Below the pieces are notes generated by a model, which ran no database searches, was not told where the DNA came from, and was given only the letters and a program-made list of their open reading frames with translations. Positions 16,434 through 23,951 of a stretch of 41,886 nt of DNA are shown one piece after another. The number at the start of each line of letters is the position of its first letter. The stretch's first letter is position 1. This stretch comes from MGIIb-O2 sp964003245. Lineage in GTDB: Archaea > Thermoplasmatota > Poseidoniia > Poseidoniales > Thalassarchaeaceae. Where the stretch lies: positions 1-41,886 of the forward strand of contig CAXFIU010000009.1 of NCBI GenBank assembly GCA_964003245.1, read 5' to 3'. The translations under genes and the position numbers were made by a program.

Positions 16434-19286
16434 ATGGAATATAACATGCATCAGATAGAAGAATATTGGCAAAGGAAATGGAAGGATGAAAGAATTTTTT
16501 CAGTGAATATGGATCCTAAAAAGCCTAAGTTCTACTGCCTCGAGATGTTCCCTTATCCTTCAGGAAATATGCATATGGGGCATGTTAGAAATTACTCTAT
16601 TGGGGATGCTATGGCCAGGTTTCAAAGATTAATGGGGAAGAATGTCCTGTATCCAATGGGATACGACTCTTTTGGAATGCCTGCTGAAAATGCTGCTAAG
16701 AAGGAAGGAGGCCATCCTCATGATGTAACTGAGAGAAATATTGCAATGATACGTAAAGATCAGGAAAGAATGGGTTATTCTTATGACTGGAATCGTACAT
16801 TTGCTACTTCCACGCCTGAATATTATCGTTGGAATCAAGAAATTTTCATTAAATTTTACGAGGCCGGACTCGTAGAAAGACGATTCGCACCTGTAAATTG
16901 GTGTGTTGATTGTGATACAGTACTTGCAAATGAACAAGTAAAAAACAATCGTTGTTGGAGATGTGGCTTAGAGGTTATTCAGAAAGATATGGCTCAATGG
17001 TTTCTTCGAATGACTGAATATGCTGACGAATTATTAGATGAACTGGAAAATATAGACTTTCCAGAAAACGTGAAAGCTATGCAGCGTAATTGGATTGGCA
17101 GGTCGCAAGGTGCCCACATAGATTTTCCAGTATATGGAGATGATTCTGTAATTGGTGCGTTTACAACTAGACCCGATACTATTTTCGGAGTCACTTTTGT
17201 AACCCTCTCTCCCGAACATCCTCTTTGTGAGGCACTTGTTTCAGGCACTGAATATGAAGAAGATTGGCGCAGTCTTCGCGATGAATGTGCTAAAATGTCA
17301 GAATTTGAAAGAATTAACATGCTCAAAGAAAAGAAAGGAGTCCCTCTAGGTAGATTTGCAATTAATCCATTAAATGGAGAAAAAGTTCCTATTTATGCAG
17401 GAAATTTTGTTGTGGCTAGTTATGGCACTGGTGCTGTGATGGCCGTTCCAGGGCATGATCAAAGAGATTATGATTTTGCTAAGAAATATAACTTACCTAT
17501 CAAACCAGTTCTTTCTCATAATCCTGATGAGGAAGCTATTGAACAAAACCCTGTTTTTGATTCTCTTGGATTTATGAAAAACTCTTCACGTGATGGGTTC
17601 GATGGATTATTTGGAAATGAAGCAAAGGCTCAGGTGATTAATGTACTTGAATCCGAAGGTTCAGGATATGGTACAGTACAATACAGGCTCAAAGATTGGT
17701 TACTAAGCCGTCAAAGATTCTGGGGTACGCCAATACCAATGTTACATTGTGAAAGTTGTGGAGTAGTTCCTGTTCCTACTTCGGATTTGCCTGTTAAGTT
17801 ACCCTTGAATATTAAGTTTAGTTGGGATGAGAGCGGTAATCCTCTAGCAACGAATAATGATTTTCTTAATGTAAAATGTCCTAAGTGTGGAGAATCAGCA
17901 AAGCGTGAAACAGATACTATGGATACATTTTATGATTCATCTTGGTATTTTTTCAGATATACGGATTCAGGCAATAAAAATAATCCATTTGATAAAGAAA
18001 TAGCCGATTATTGGATGAAAGATGGCGTAGACTTGTATATTGGAGGAATTGAACATGCAGTCATGCATCTTCTTTATGCTAGATTTTTTACGAAAGCGAT
18101 GCGAGATCTTGGAATGAATAGTATTGGCGAACCATTCGGTCAATTAGTTTGTCAAGGAATGTTAAATGCTCCAGCACCATTTTGTAATGAGTGTAATATC
18201 GAATTTCATGTCGATAGAAATGGAGAAACATGTCCTACATGTGATTCTCTACTTGTGAATAGACAGGCAAAGATGAGTAAATCCCTAGGAAACACCGTTA
18301 GCCCTGGGGCTATGGTGGAAGAATATGGAGCAGACACGGTAAGATTATTCATACTGTATGGAGCAAATCCAGAGGCAGGAATGGACTGGTCTGATAATGC
18401 TATAATCTCAAATCATAAGCAAATGCAATCAATTATTGATGCATTTAAATCTTCGAGATCATTTACAGATGCGCCTAATACAATCGACTCTTGGTTATTA
18501 TCTAAAATGAGAATGAACCATGTGAAATGGAAATCAGCAATGGAAAAAGTTAGCCTTAGAGAAGGTGTAATGACCAGTCATTTTGAGATGTTATCTGATT
18601 GGCAGTGGTATAGGAGAAGAGGAGGTTCTGATAGGAAAACAGCAGAAATCTTCTTCAGACATTGGATCCCAATGATGGCACCAGCTACTCCGCACATAGC
18701 AGAAGAATTTTGGTTAGAAATGGGTGGTCAAGAAATGGTAAGTGAATATATTATCGAAGAAGTTAGTAAACTCGAAGATGATATAATTCATATTGCAAAA
18801 GAGGAATATCTTAGAGACTTAATTGATAGTTCTAGGAATGTAAAAGGATTAGCAAGTAGGCATTCAGAGGTTCCTCTCTCTAAGTGTATAATTCAAACAT
18901 CTCCTAAATGGAAGAATGATATTGCCATTACAGCTCTTTCTTTATCGTCCGAAAATTTTGATTTTAAGAGGAATGGAATGGGTTATCTTAAATCATTAGA
19001 AATATTTGACTTGGAAAAATTACGTGGAGAAGTCATTCAAACTTGGCAATCATTTACCGTCGGAAATAAGAAAATTAGAGGTAAGATAAACACTTGGACA
19101 GAAGAAGAAAAATGCTTAATCAATTTAAGATTTAATGAGTCAGAATTTATTAATGATAATGCGGAGTTTATCGCAAACGCTTTATCAATCGAATCTGTAT
19201 TTTCTTATGATGTCGGAGAGGGAGATGATGTTGCAGGTAAAGCCCGAGTTTCTTCACCTCTTAATCCCGGAATCGCATTCATTTAG
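16434..19286 (+). CDS. leuS: leucyl-tRNA synthetase, bacterial type
   Basis: Class I synthetase charging tRNA-Leu. The HIGH motif is HMGH (47-50) in PYPSGNMHMGHVRNYSIGD, and the KMSKS motif is at 613-617. The adjoining GYDSFGMPAENAAKKEG is the bacterial/organellar signature; archaeal enzymes have a different GFHVTGTP-type segment here. The CP1 editing domain with TTRPDTIFG (about 243) and DYDFA are present, as are two Cys-rich zinc-like modules at about 162-183 and 583-604. At 950 residues it is longer than the roughly 860 of E. coli LeuRS. ATG at 16434 has GGAAG-type purines upstream; a second ATG is at 16446. Confidence 0.95.
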   Translation: MEYNMHQIEEYWQRKWKDERIFSVNMDPKKPKFYCLEMFPYPSGNMHMGHVRNYSIGDAMARFQRLMGKNVLYPMGYDSFGMPAENAAKKEGGHPHDVTERNIAMIRKDQERMGYSYDWNRTFATSTPEYYRWNQEIFIKFYEAGLVERRFAPVNWCVDCDTVLANEQVKNNRCWRCGLEVIQKDMAQWFLRMTEYADELLDELENIDFPENVKAMQRNWIGRSQGAHIDFPVYGDDSVIGAFTTRPDTIFGVTFVTLSPEHPLCEALVSGTEYEEDWRSLRDECAKMSEFERINMLKEKKGVPLGRFAINPLNGEKVPIYAGNFVVASYGTGAVMAVPGHDQRDYDFAKKYNLPIKPVLSHNPDEEAIEQNPVFDSLGFMKNSSRDGFDGLFGNEAKAQVINVLESEGSGYGTVQYRLKDWLLSRQRFWGTPIPMLHCESCGVVPVPTSDLPVKLPLNIKFSWDESGNPLATNNDFLNVKCPKCGESAKRETDTMDTFYDSSWYFFRYTDSGNKNNPFDKEIADYWMKDGVDLYIGGIEHAVMHLLYARFFTKAMRDLGMNSIGEPFGQLVCQGMLNAPAPFCNECNIEFHVDRNGETCPTCDSLLVNRQAKMSKSLGNTVSPGAMVEEYGADTVRLFILYGANPEAGMDWSDNAIISNHKQMQSIIDAFKSSRSFTDAPNTIDSWLLSKMRMNHVKWKSAMEKVSLREGVMTSHFEMLSDWQWYRRRGGSDRKTAEIFFRHWIPMMAPATPHIAEEFWLEMGGQEMVSEYIIEEVSKLEDDIIHIAKEEYLRDLIDSSRNVKGLASRHSEVPLSKCIIQTSPKWKNDIAITALSLSSENFDFKRNGMGYLKSLEIFDLEKLRGEVIQTWQSFTVGNKKIRGKINTWTEEEKCLINLRFNESEFINDNAEFIANALSIESVFSYDVGEGDDVAGKARVSSPLNPGIAFI

Positions 19287-19345
19287 AAGTAATTCTTCTA
19301 ATCTTTATCGGTGGGTTCATGTCCCTCTCTCACTTGGGTTGATTA

Positions 19346-20398
19346 TTGAGTGACCAAGAAGAAGGTAAGAAGAGGCCAAAGCGCCGAAATCGTCGCCGCC
19401 GTTCTAATGGAAATAAAACTGCATCTGCAGTAAAGAGTACTGGCGATAACGAAGCTGTTGAGCGTGCTTTATCTCGTTTTACTGCCGATCCTCCTCCAAT
19501 GGGTTTTACACAAGATATTGACCCTCCTGCAAAGATTGTTAATATTAATTGGAAGCTGAATGCAGTCCCAAAATCTGTTCAGAATAGAGCCAGCCCACTG
19601 GTCTGCTCACCCGGTGAGTTTGGTTTTCTTCCAGAAGAAAGAGTTGACCAAATTGCAAAAAAGATTGAGAAGTTAGATATCACTCTCGAACAATCCCTTT
19701 CTCTTAGAAGCGCTTTAAATCAAGAAAAAAGTGTTTATTCCCATGGAAGATTAATGAGTCGCGCTAATGAATTGAAGAGAAGATATGATTCAGGAGAAAG
19801 CGTTTTATCTTTATCAACTAGGTTTGATGCTCCACCTGTTAACGTATTTAGAGCAATTTTAACTGGAAGAGGCTGGTCGAAAAATAAAATTAAAGAGACT
19901 CTTAAGGCGCCCAGTAAATTGAATAAAAGAGATAGGGCACAATTCGAACTCGCAGAATCCGCAGACCGTGTAAGCTCCGTTAATCAATCTGAAACACAAA
20001 ATGCTGCTGAAGTTTTTGAAGATATTTTATGCGATTATTTCAGTTCACTCAATGTTAGATTCCGACGTCAAGAAGAATTACTCGATGAACAAAAAAAATC
20101 TGAAGGACGTGCTATAATTACTCCAGATCTATTATTATTGGATGATGTAAGAATCAATGGGATTCCTTGCGCTTGGATAGATGCTAAACATTTTTTCGGA
20201 GCAGATCTTAGATTCCCTAGGAAGAAAACCCAGAAACAAGTGGATCGATATGTCAATGAGTATGGTCAAGGAGCTATTGTTTATCGGCATGGTTTTTGTG
20301 AAACATTGAAATTAAAGGGAGCAATTTTATTGGACTCTAGTCCATTAGATTTACAGCCGTTGTCAACATTCCATGAAACATTATCGGACTCAAAATAG
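19346..20398 (+). CDS. CDIN1/C15orf41-like PD-(D/E)xK nuclease (TPD-motif family)
   Basis: 350-residue protein with a basic N-terminal tail (residues 8-19, mostly Lys and Arg). A helical HTH-like domain at about 95-190 includes RRYDSGESVLSLSTRFDAPP and GRGWSKNKIKETL. A C-terminal restriction-endonuclease-like fold follows. Its catalytic candidates are Glu222/Glu225, TPD (Asp261), DAK (Asp279, Lys281) and Gln298, followed by GQGAIVYRHGF. This order and spacing match human CDIN1 (C15orf41): HTH repeats, TPDF, WIESK and FGPGLVIYWYGF. The family is related to archaeal Holliday-junction resolvases; the substrate is not established. TTG at 19346 is the start, 59 bases after leuS. It overlaps the convergent pantoate kinase gene by nine bases. 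Confidence 0.82.
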   Translation: MSDQEEGKKRPKRRNRRRRSNGNKTASAVKSTGDNEAVERALSRFTADPPPMGFTQDIDPPAKIVNINWKLNAVPKSVQNRASPLVCSPGEFGFLPEERVDQIAKKIEKLDITLEQSLSLRSALNQEKSVYSHGRLMSRANELKRRYDSGESVLSLSTRFDAPPVNVFRAILTGRGWSKNKIKETLKAPSKLNKRDRAQFELAESADRVSSVNQSETQNAAEVFEDILCDYFSSLNVRFRRQEELLDEQKKSEGRAIITPDLLLLDDVRINGIPCAWIDAKHFFGADLRFPRKKTQKQVDRYVNEYGQGAIVYRHGFCETLKLKGAILLDSSPLDLQPLSTFHETLSDSK

Positions 20399-21364
20399 CT
20401 TTGCTACATTTGTTTTCACGGTATTAAAACCTGCATCTTGTAAGGAATCGATTAAATCATCATAACCTAAATTATTACTATTTTTTATATCCTTTGGCAC
20501 AATAACTAAACTTTTACCTAGTAAACATAAAAGCGGTTTTACATTAGAATTTGATTGAATTATTATCTGTTCAACTTCCTTTAGTAGTTCTAATCTAAGT
20601 GAGTCTTGAAGTAGTCCACTTTCAACGACAAAGATTTCTGATCTTTCCAATAGTTCCCCCCAACGATCTTCATTCCACTTACCATTAAGAAGACTATTCA
20701 TTTGCTTAATACCGGCAGAACTGATTGACTCTTTCCACACATCATCGTCAATATAAGATGAAGTATGTTTCCCCGAATCTTCATTCCAAACTAATATCAC
20801 TTCTATTTTTTCGGTCCAACCTTCTGATATCCCTGGCCCTCTATTAAGTAATTCTCCACTAAATGGAGCACCTGGAGAAACCCTTCTTTCTACTCCTCCT
20901 GCTGCTAAAGCAGTCACATCCCCTAATCCTGTAGAAAATTCTCTTTCTACCCTATGTGCAATCGAAAACGCTCTTCTCAAGCTTTCTTCATGTGGTTCAC
21001 CCAATGCTCTTTGAAAAGCCATAGCCGCAGATATCGCCCCTGAAGCAGACATGCCAAAACCTTGAGATAATGGTAATTTTAATTTTACAGCCAAATCCCA
21101 TGAATATTCTCTAACACCAGTAATTTCTTCTGATAATAATTCTAATGTTCGCAAATAAAGATTATTTTTCCCATTCCCTTCAATGAATTTAATGTCAATA
21201 TCAAATTCACCTTCGACCCCTCTAGCAATAGTTTCAACTCCTCGTTCTAAGCAAAGACCCGCTCCTAAACTACCCTGATTTATGATTTCATCATCATCAT
21301 CACTAACTGTGAAAATCAGAGTCACATGTGAGCCGCATTCGCCACGTCCCATTACCACAGTCAT
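20390..21364 (-). CDS. pantoate kinase, archaeal GHMP superfamily
   Basis: 324-residue GHMP kinase of the archaeal pantoate kinase family. It phosphorylates pantoate with ATP in the archaeal route to coenzyme A, before phosphopantothenate synthetase. The GHMP motif PLSQGFGMSASGA (98-110), GLGDVTALAAGGVERR and the PGAPFSG stretch fit this family rather than homoserine or mevalonate kinases. The N-terminal GECGSHVTLIF takes the place of the usual PGHITGFF motif. It follows rpo3 by 45 bases and probably is the last gene of that transcript. ATG at 21352 is an alternative start. Confidence 0.87.
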   Translation of the reverse strand: MTVVMGRGECGSHVTLIFTVSDDDDEIINQGSLGAGLCLERGVETIARGVEGEFDIDIKFIEGNGKNNLYLRTLELLSEEITGVREYSWDLAVKLKLPLSQGFGMSASGAISAAMAFQRALGEPHEESLRRAFSIAHRVEREFSTGLGDVTALAAGGVERRVSPGAPFSGELLNRGPGISEGWTEKIEVILVWNEDSGKHTSSYIDDDVWKESISSAGIKQMNSLLNGKWNEDRWGELLERSEIFVVESGLLQDSLRLELLKEVEQIIIQSNSNVKPLLCLLGKSLVIVPKDIKNSNNLGYDDLIDSLQDAGFNTVKTNVAKLF

Positions 21365-21409
21365 GCTATCGCATCCTGTATCTAACTGAATAAATACTTG
21401 TTAATTTAA

Positions 21410-22294
21410 TCAGAGTATAGCCTTAGAATCTTGTTCGATATTATCGAATCTTTCCGCTAATTCTTTGACAGCCATGTTAAATGCAGTCTTCGGAGTCATC
21501 GAACCATCTGTTTCGAAACTTAGGATGAATTCTCCAGGAATCTCTTCTAAAGTTATAGCATCTTTGAAAGTTCTTGACTCTTCCGTTCCTTCACCAACAT
21601 GATGTAATTGCGCTTTCAATTCTTGCACCTTATGGTAATCTTCTAATTTACCATCTGCAAAATCTTTTGCTGTTACACCCAATTTCAAATCCCATAGAAT
21701 CTTAGCCTTAGTTTTATTATTAATAACACCTATTTGCCTTGCCTCAAATGTAACTCCACATGCAGGAGACCATTTTGCATGATCTCTTCCTCTGCCCATT
21801 ATCGCTGTTGCATAAAACTCAATCATTTGTCCATTGAATAGTTTTGTAATTGGTATTGATTTGTATAATTCCGGTATTTCCAAACTTGAATCTCCAAGAT
21901 AGTTTAGATCTCTTGCAGTGACCATAGTTCCTTCTTTACTTCCAAAAGCCTTGCAAGTGTAAATCATTGTACACATTGGACATCCTCTATCTTCTTCAAC
22001 AAGTTCTGCACAGTTAGGGCATTCGTGTTGGAAATGGAATTCCTCATGGCGTGTTGGAATAGGAATCATTGCAAGTCTTTGTGCAATCATTTCATCAGGA
22101 AGAGGTCCAGTAGTTTCCCAAACCTGATCCTCTTGTTCTATTGTCCCCATTTCAAAACGCACAGTTTCTATAGCCATTTTCGGAGTATCTGAAATCAAAC
22201 TCCTTCTAATTGAGTTTACCAAAGCTCTATCAGTATCCGCTAATAGAATCTTGATTTTATCATTTGATTCTTCAATAATTGTAACTTTAACCAT
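21410..22294 (-). CDS. rpo3: DNA-directed RNA polymerase subunit D (Rpo3)
   Basis: Archaeal counterpart of bacterial alpha and eukaryotic RPB3, which forms the assembly platform with Rpo11. The segment DTDRALVNSIRRSLISDTP is the conserved alpha-motif, and the C-terminal EFILSFETDG with AFNMAVKELAERF is typical. Length is 294 residues. A cysteine cluster lies at Cys92, Cys95, Cys105, Cys108 and Cys114 (CX2C-X9-CX2C-X5-C). It fits a zinc ribbon better than the CxxCxxC ferredoxin-like motif of some archaeal D subunits. It follows rps11 by ten bases in the standard archaeal order. Confidence 0.96.
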   Translation of the reverse strand: MVKVTIIEESNDKIKILLADTDRALVNSIRRSLISDTPKMAIETVRFEMGTIEQEDQVWETTGPLPDEMIAQRLAMIPIPTRHEEFHFQHECPNCAELVEEDRGCPMCTMIYTCKAFGSKEGTMVTARDLNYLGDSSLEIPELYKSIPITKLFNGQMIEFYATAIMGRGRDHAKWSPACGVTFEARQIGVINNKTKAKILWDLKLGVTAKDFADGKLEDYHKVQELKAQLHHVGEGTEESRTFKDAITLEEIPGEFILSFETDGSMTPKTAFNMAVKELAERFDNIEQDSKAIL

Positions 22295-22304
22295 ATTTCA
22301 CACC

Positions 22305-22685
22305 TCACACTCTTCGGCCACGTCGGCCACCTTTTGCTTTTGTTCCATCTGTTGGAATTGGAGTTACATCTTCAATACGTGTAATTTGAACACCTGCTCT
22401 TGTAAGGGCACGAATTGCTGATGTAGCCCCTGGTGCATTGTGGTTTCTGTTTCCTCCTGCACCTCTATATTTCACGATTACTTGATCAAAATCTTTCTCT
22501 GCAAGCATTTCTGCTATTCTTTCTGCGGCTCGTGTTGAAGCAAATTGACCTCCTGAGTCACTACCTCCCTTAGTCACCATGCCGCCAGAAACTTTGCAAA
22601 TTGTTTCAGCTCCAGTCAAATCTGTGGCTGTAATAAGTACATTGTTACTAGTACTAAAAATATGTAAAATCGCTTTATGTCCCAT
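22305..22685 (-). CDS. rps11: 30S ribosomal protein S11
   Basis: uS11, 126 residues, a platform protein of the small subunit near the mRNA exit. Diagnostic are NNVLITATDLTGAETI, the FASTRAAERIAE helix, VKYRGAGGNRNHNAPGATSAIRAL and the basic GGRRGRRV tail. The ATG shares one base with the rps4 stop (TGATG), giving translational coupling, and rpo3 follows ten bases later. Confidence 0.98.
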   Translation of the reverse strand: MGHKAILHIFSTSNNVLITATDLTGAETICKVSGGMVTKGGSDSGGQFASTRAAERIAEMLAEKDFDQVIVKYRGAGGNRNHNAPGATSAIRALTRAGVQITRIEDVTPIPTDGTKAKGGRRGRRV

Positions 22686-23365
22686 CAGTTTTCCTCCTTA
22701 GGAATTGTTTCTTCAATTTTTGGAGCATCTTCAGCATCTTTCTTAATTTGCTCAACGAAATCTTCAGTAGCTGCTTTAGGAGATCCTACTTCTTCTGGTT
22801 CCTCATCACTAACCATAGTTAATCTTAGTTTTTCCATTTCAACTCTGAATGGATGATTAGGATCATTGTAAACTGAGTTTGAAGAATAATTCAACATTTC
22901 TTCTTCTTCCTTCTTAATGTGGTAGCCTGGTACTGTCATACGTTGTTCGCCAATTGAAATATGTCCATGAACAATCATATTTCTAGCAGCTCTCATAGAG
23001 GGTGCCAATCCTCTGTAGTACACTACCGATTGTAACCTTCGAGACAACATATGTTCAACATTTATTTGTAAAACATCGTCAAGGCTTGATCCTTCAACCA
23101 ATAGTCCTTTACGGCATAATGAATCAATCATGTCATTCTTTTCTCTAGCAAAGTGCCCTTCTGTAGTATCGACTCTTCCAATAAGTTTCATAGCTTGATT
23201 CCTATGTCTCCTTAGAGCGGATTTTTCTCTCCAGATTTCTTTCATACCGCCAATTTTCTTTAGGCCATATTTTTCCTTTAAGGCATGTTCTTCATCGATA
23301 CGTGCTTGTTTCCATGGATGAGTCGGAGTTTGTGTCTTAGATCTTGCAAATTTTGGATCGCCCAT
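22685..23365 (-). CDS. rps4: 30S ribosomal protein S4
   Basis: uS4, archaeal form. The N-terminal basic domain and the S4 RNA-binding domain (LSRRLQSVVYYRGLAPSMRAARNMIVHGHISI) are clear. The C-terminal third carries a long acidic extension (PEEVGSPKAATEDFVEQ...), which makes it 226 residues, longer than most archaeal S4. The acidic tail recalls extensions in salt-adapted or marine archaea, but this is inference. It starts nine bases after rps13. Confidence 0.97.
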   Translation of the reverse strand: MGDPKFARSKTQTPTHPWKQARIDEEHALKEKYGLKKIGGMKEIWREKSALRRHRNQAMKLIGRVDTTEGHFAREKNDMIDSLCRKGLLVEGSSLDDVLQINVEHMLSRRLQSVVYYRGLAPSMRAARNMIVHGHISIGEQRMTVPGYHIKKEEEEMLNYSSNSVYNDPNHPFRVEMEKLRLTMVSDEEPEEVGSPKAATEDFVEQIKKDAEDAPKIEETIPKEEN

Positions 23366-23374
23366 TATCTCACC

Positions 23375-23839
23375 TCACTTCTTCCTCTGCACACCAAGTG
23401 CAGTTCCACTTCTACCATTACTTCTCAATCTCTGACCACGAACTTTGTGACCACTTCTATGCCTTAGTCCACGATATGTTTTCATTCCTGCTAGACGCGA
23501 GATATCGTCATCCCTAGTCATTCTAACATCCATTGCAACTAGGTGAGCATCTTCATTTGATTCTAAGTCTCTTTGCCTATTTACTAACCACCAAGGTACA
23601 TTTGTTGCATAACCATCGATAGTTTCTCTAAGCCTATTTTGCTCATCATCATCAAGGTGTCCACCAAGTTTTGTACCATCGATTTCAGCTAATCTGCAAA
23701 GTTGCTGTGAAGTACGTACTCCAATTCCTTTTACAGATGTTAATCCAATAGCTATTGGTTTCAATCCATCTATGTCGCTGTCAGCCATTCTGATAATATA
23801 GGAGAAGTCATCTCCAATCTCTTGTTTCTCATCACTCAT
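23375..23839 (-). CDS. rps13: 30S ribosomal protein S13
   Basis: uS13, 154 residues, contacting the large subunit at the head bridge and the P-site tRNA. ALTSVKGIG-type sequence (IGLTSVKGIGVRTSQQLC), the central MDVRMTRDDDISRLAGMKTYRGLRHRSGHKVRGQRLRSNGR stretch and basic tail are typical. A GGGAGG purine tract precedes the ATG. It is the first gene of the S13-S4-S11-Rpo3 cluster and has a leader of about 80-110 bases with a GNRA hairpin. Confidence 0.97.
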   Translation of the reverse strand: MSDEKQEIGDDFSYIIRMADSDIDGLKPIAIGLTSVKGIGVRTSQQLCRLAEIDGTKLGGHLDDDEQNRLRETIDGYATNVPWWLVNRQRDLESNEDAHLVAMDVRMTRDDDISRLAGMKTYRGLRHRSGHKVRGQRLRSNGRSGTALGVQRKK

Positions 23840-23858
23840 TGTACGGTCCTCCCGTGTT

Positions 23859-23872
23859 CACTGTTTCCAGTG
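23859..23872 (-). promoter_or_regulatory. GNRA-capped hairpin in the rps13 operon leader
   Basis: On the minus strand CACTG-GAAA-CAGTG forms a five-pair stem capped by a GAAA (GNRA) tetraloop, about 20 bases before the rps13 start. The leader around it is GC-rich, and an AT-rich tract at 23922-23946 upstream could hold the TATA element. This could be a target for autogenous control by a ribosomal protein, which is speculation. Confidence 0.35.
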
Positions 23873-23951
23873 GCCTTTACGGCAACCTCGCGACTTACCA
23901 ACCCTATTTCAACCCACCCGATAGATAAAAAATAAAAAATTTCTATTTAAT

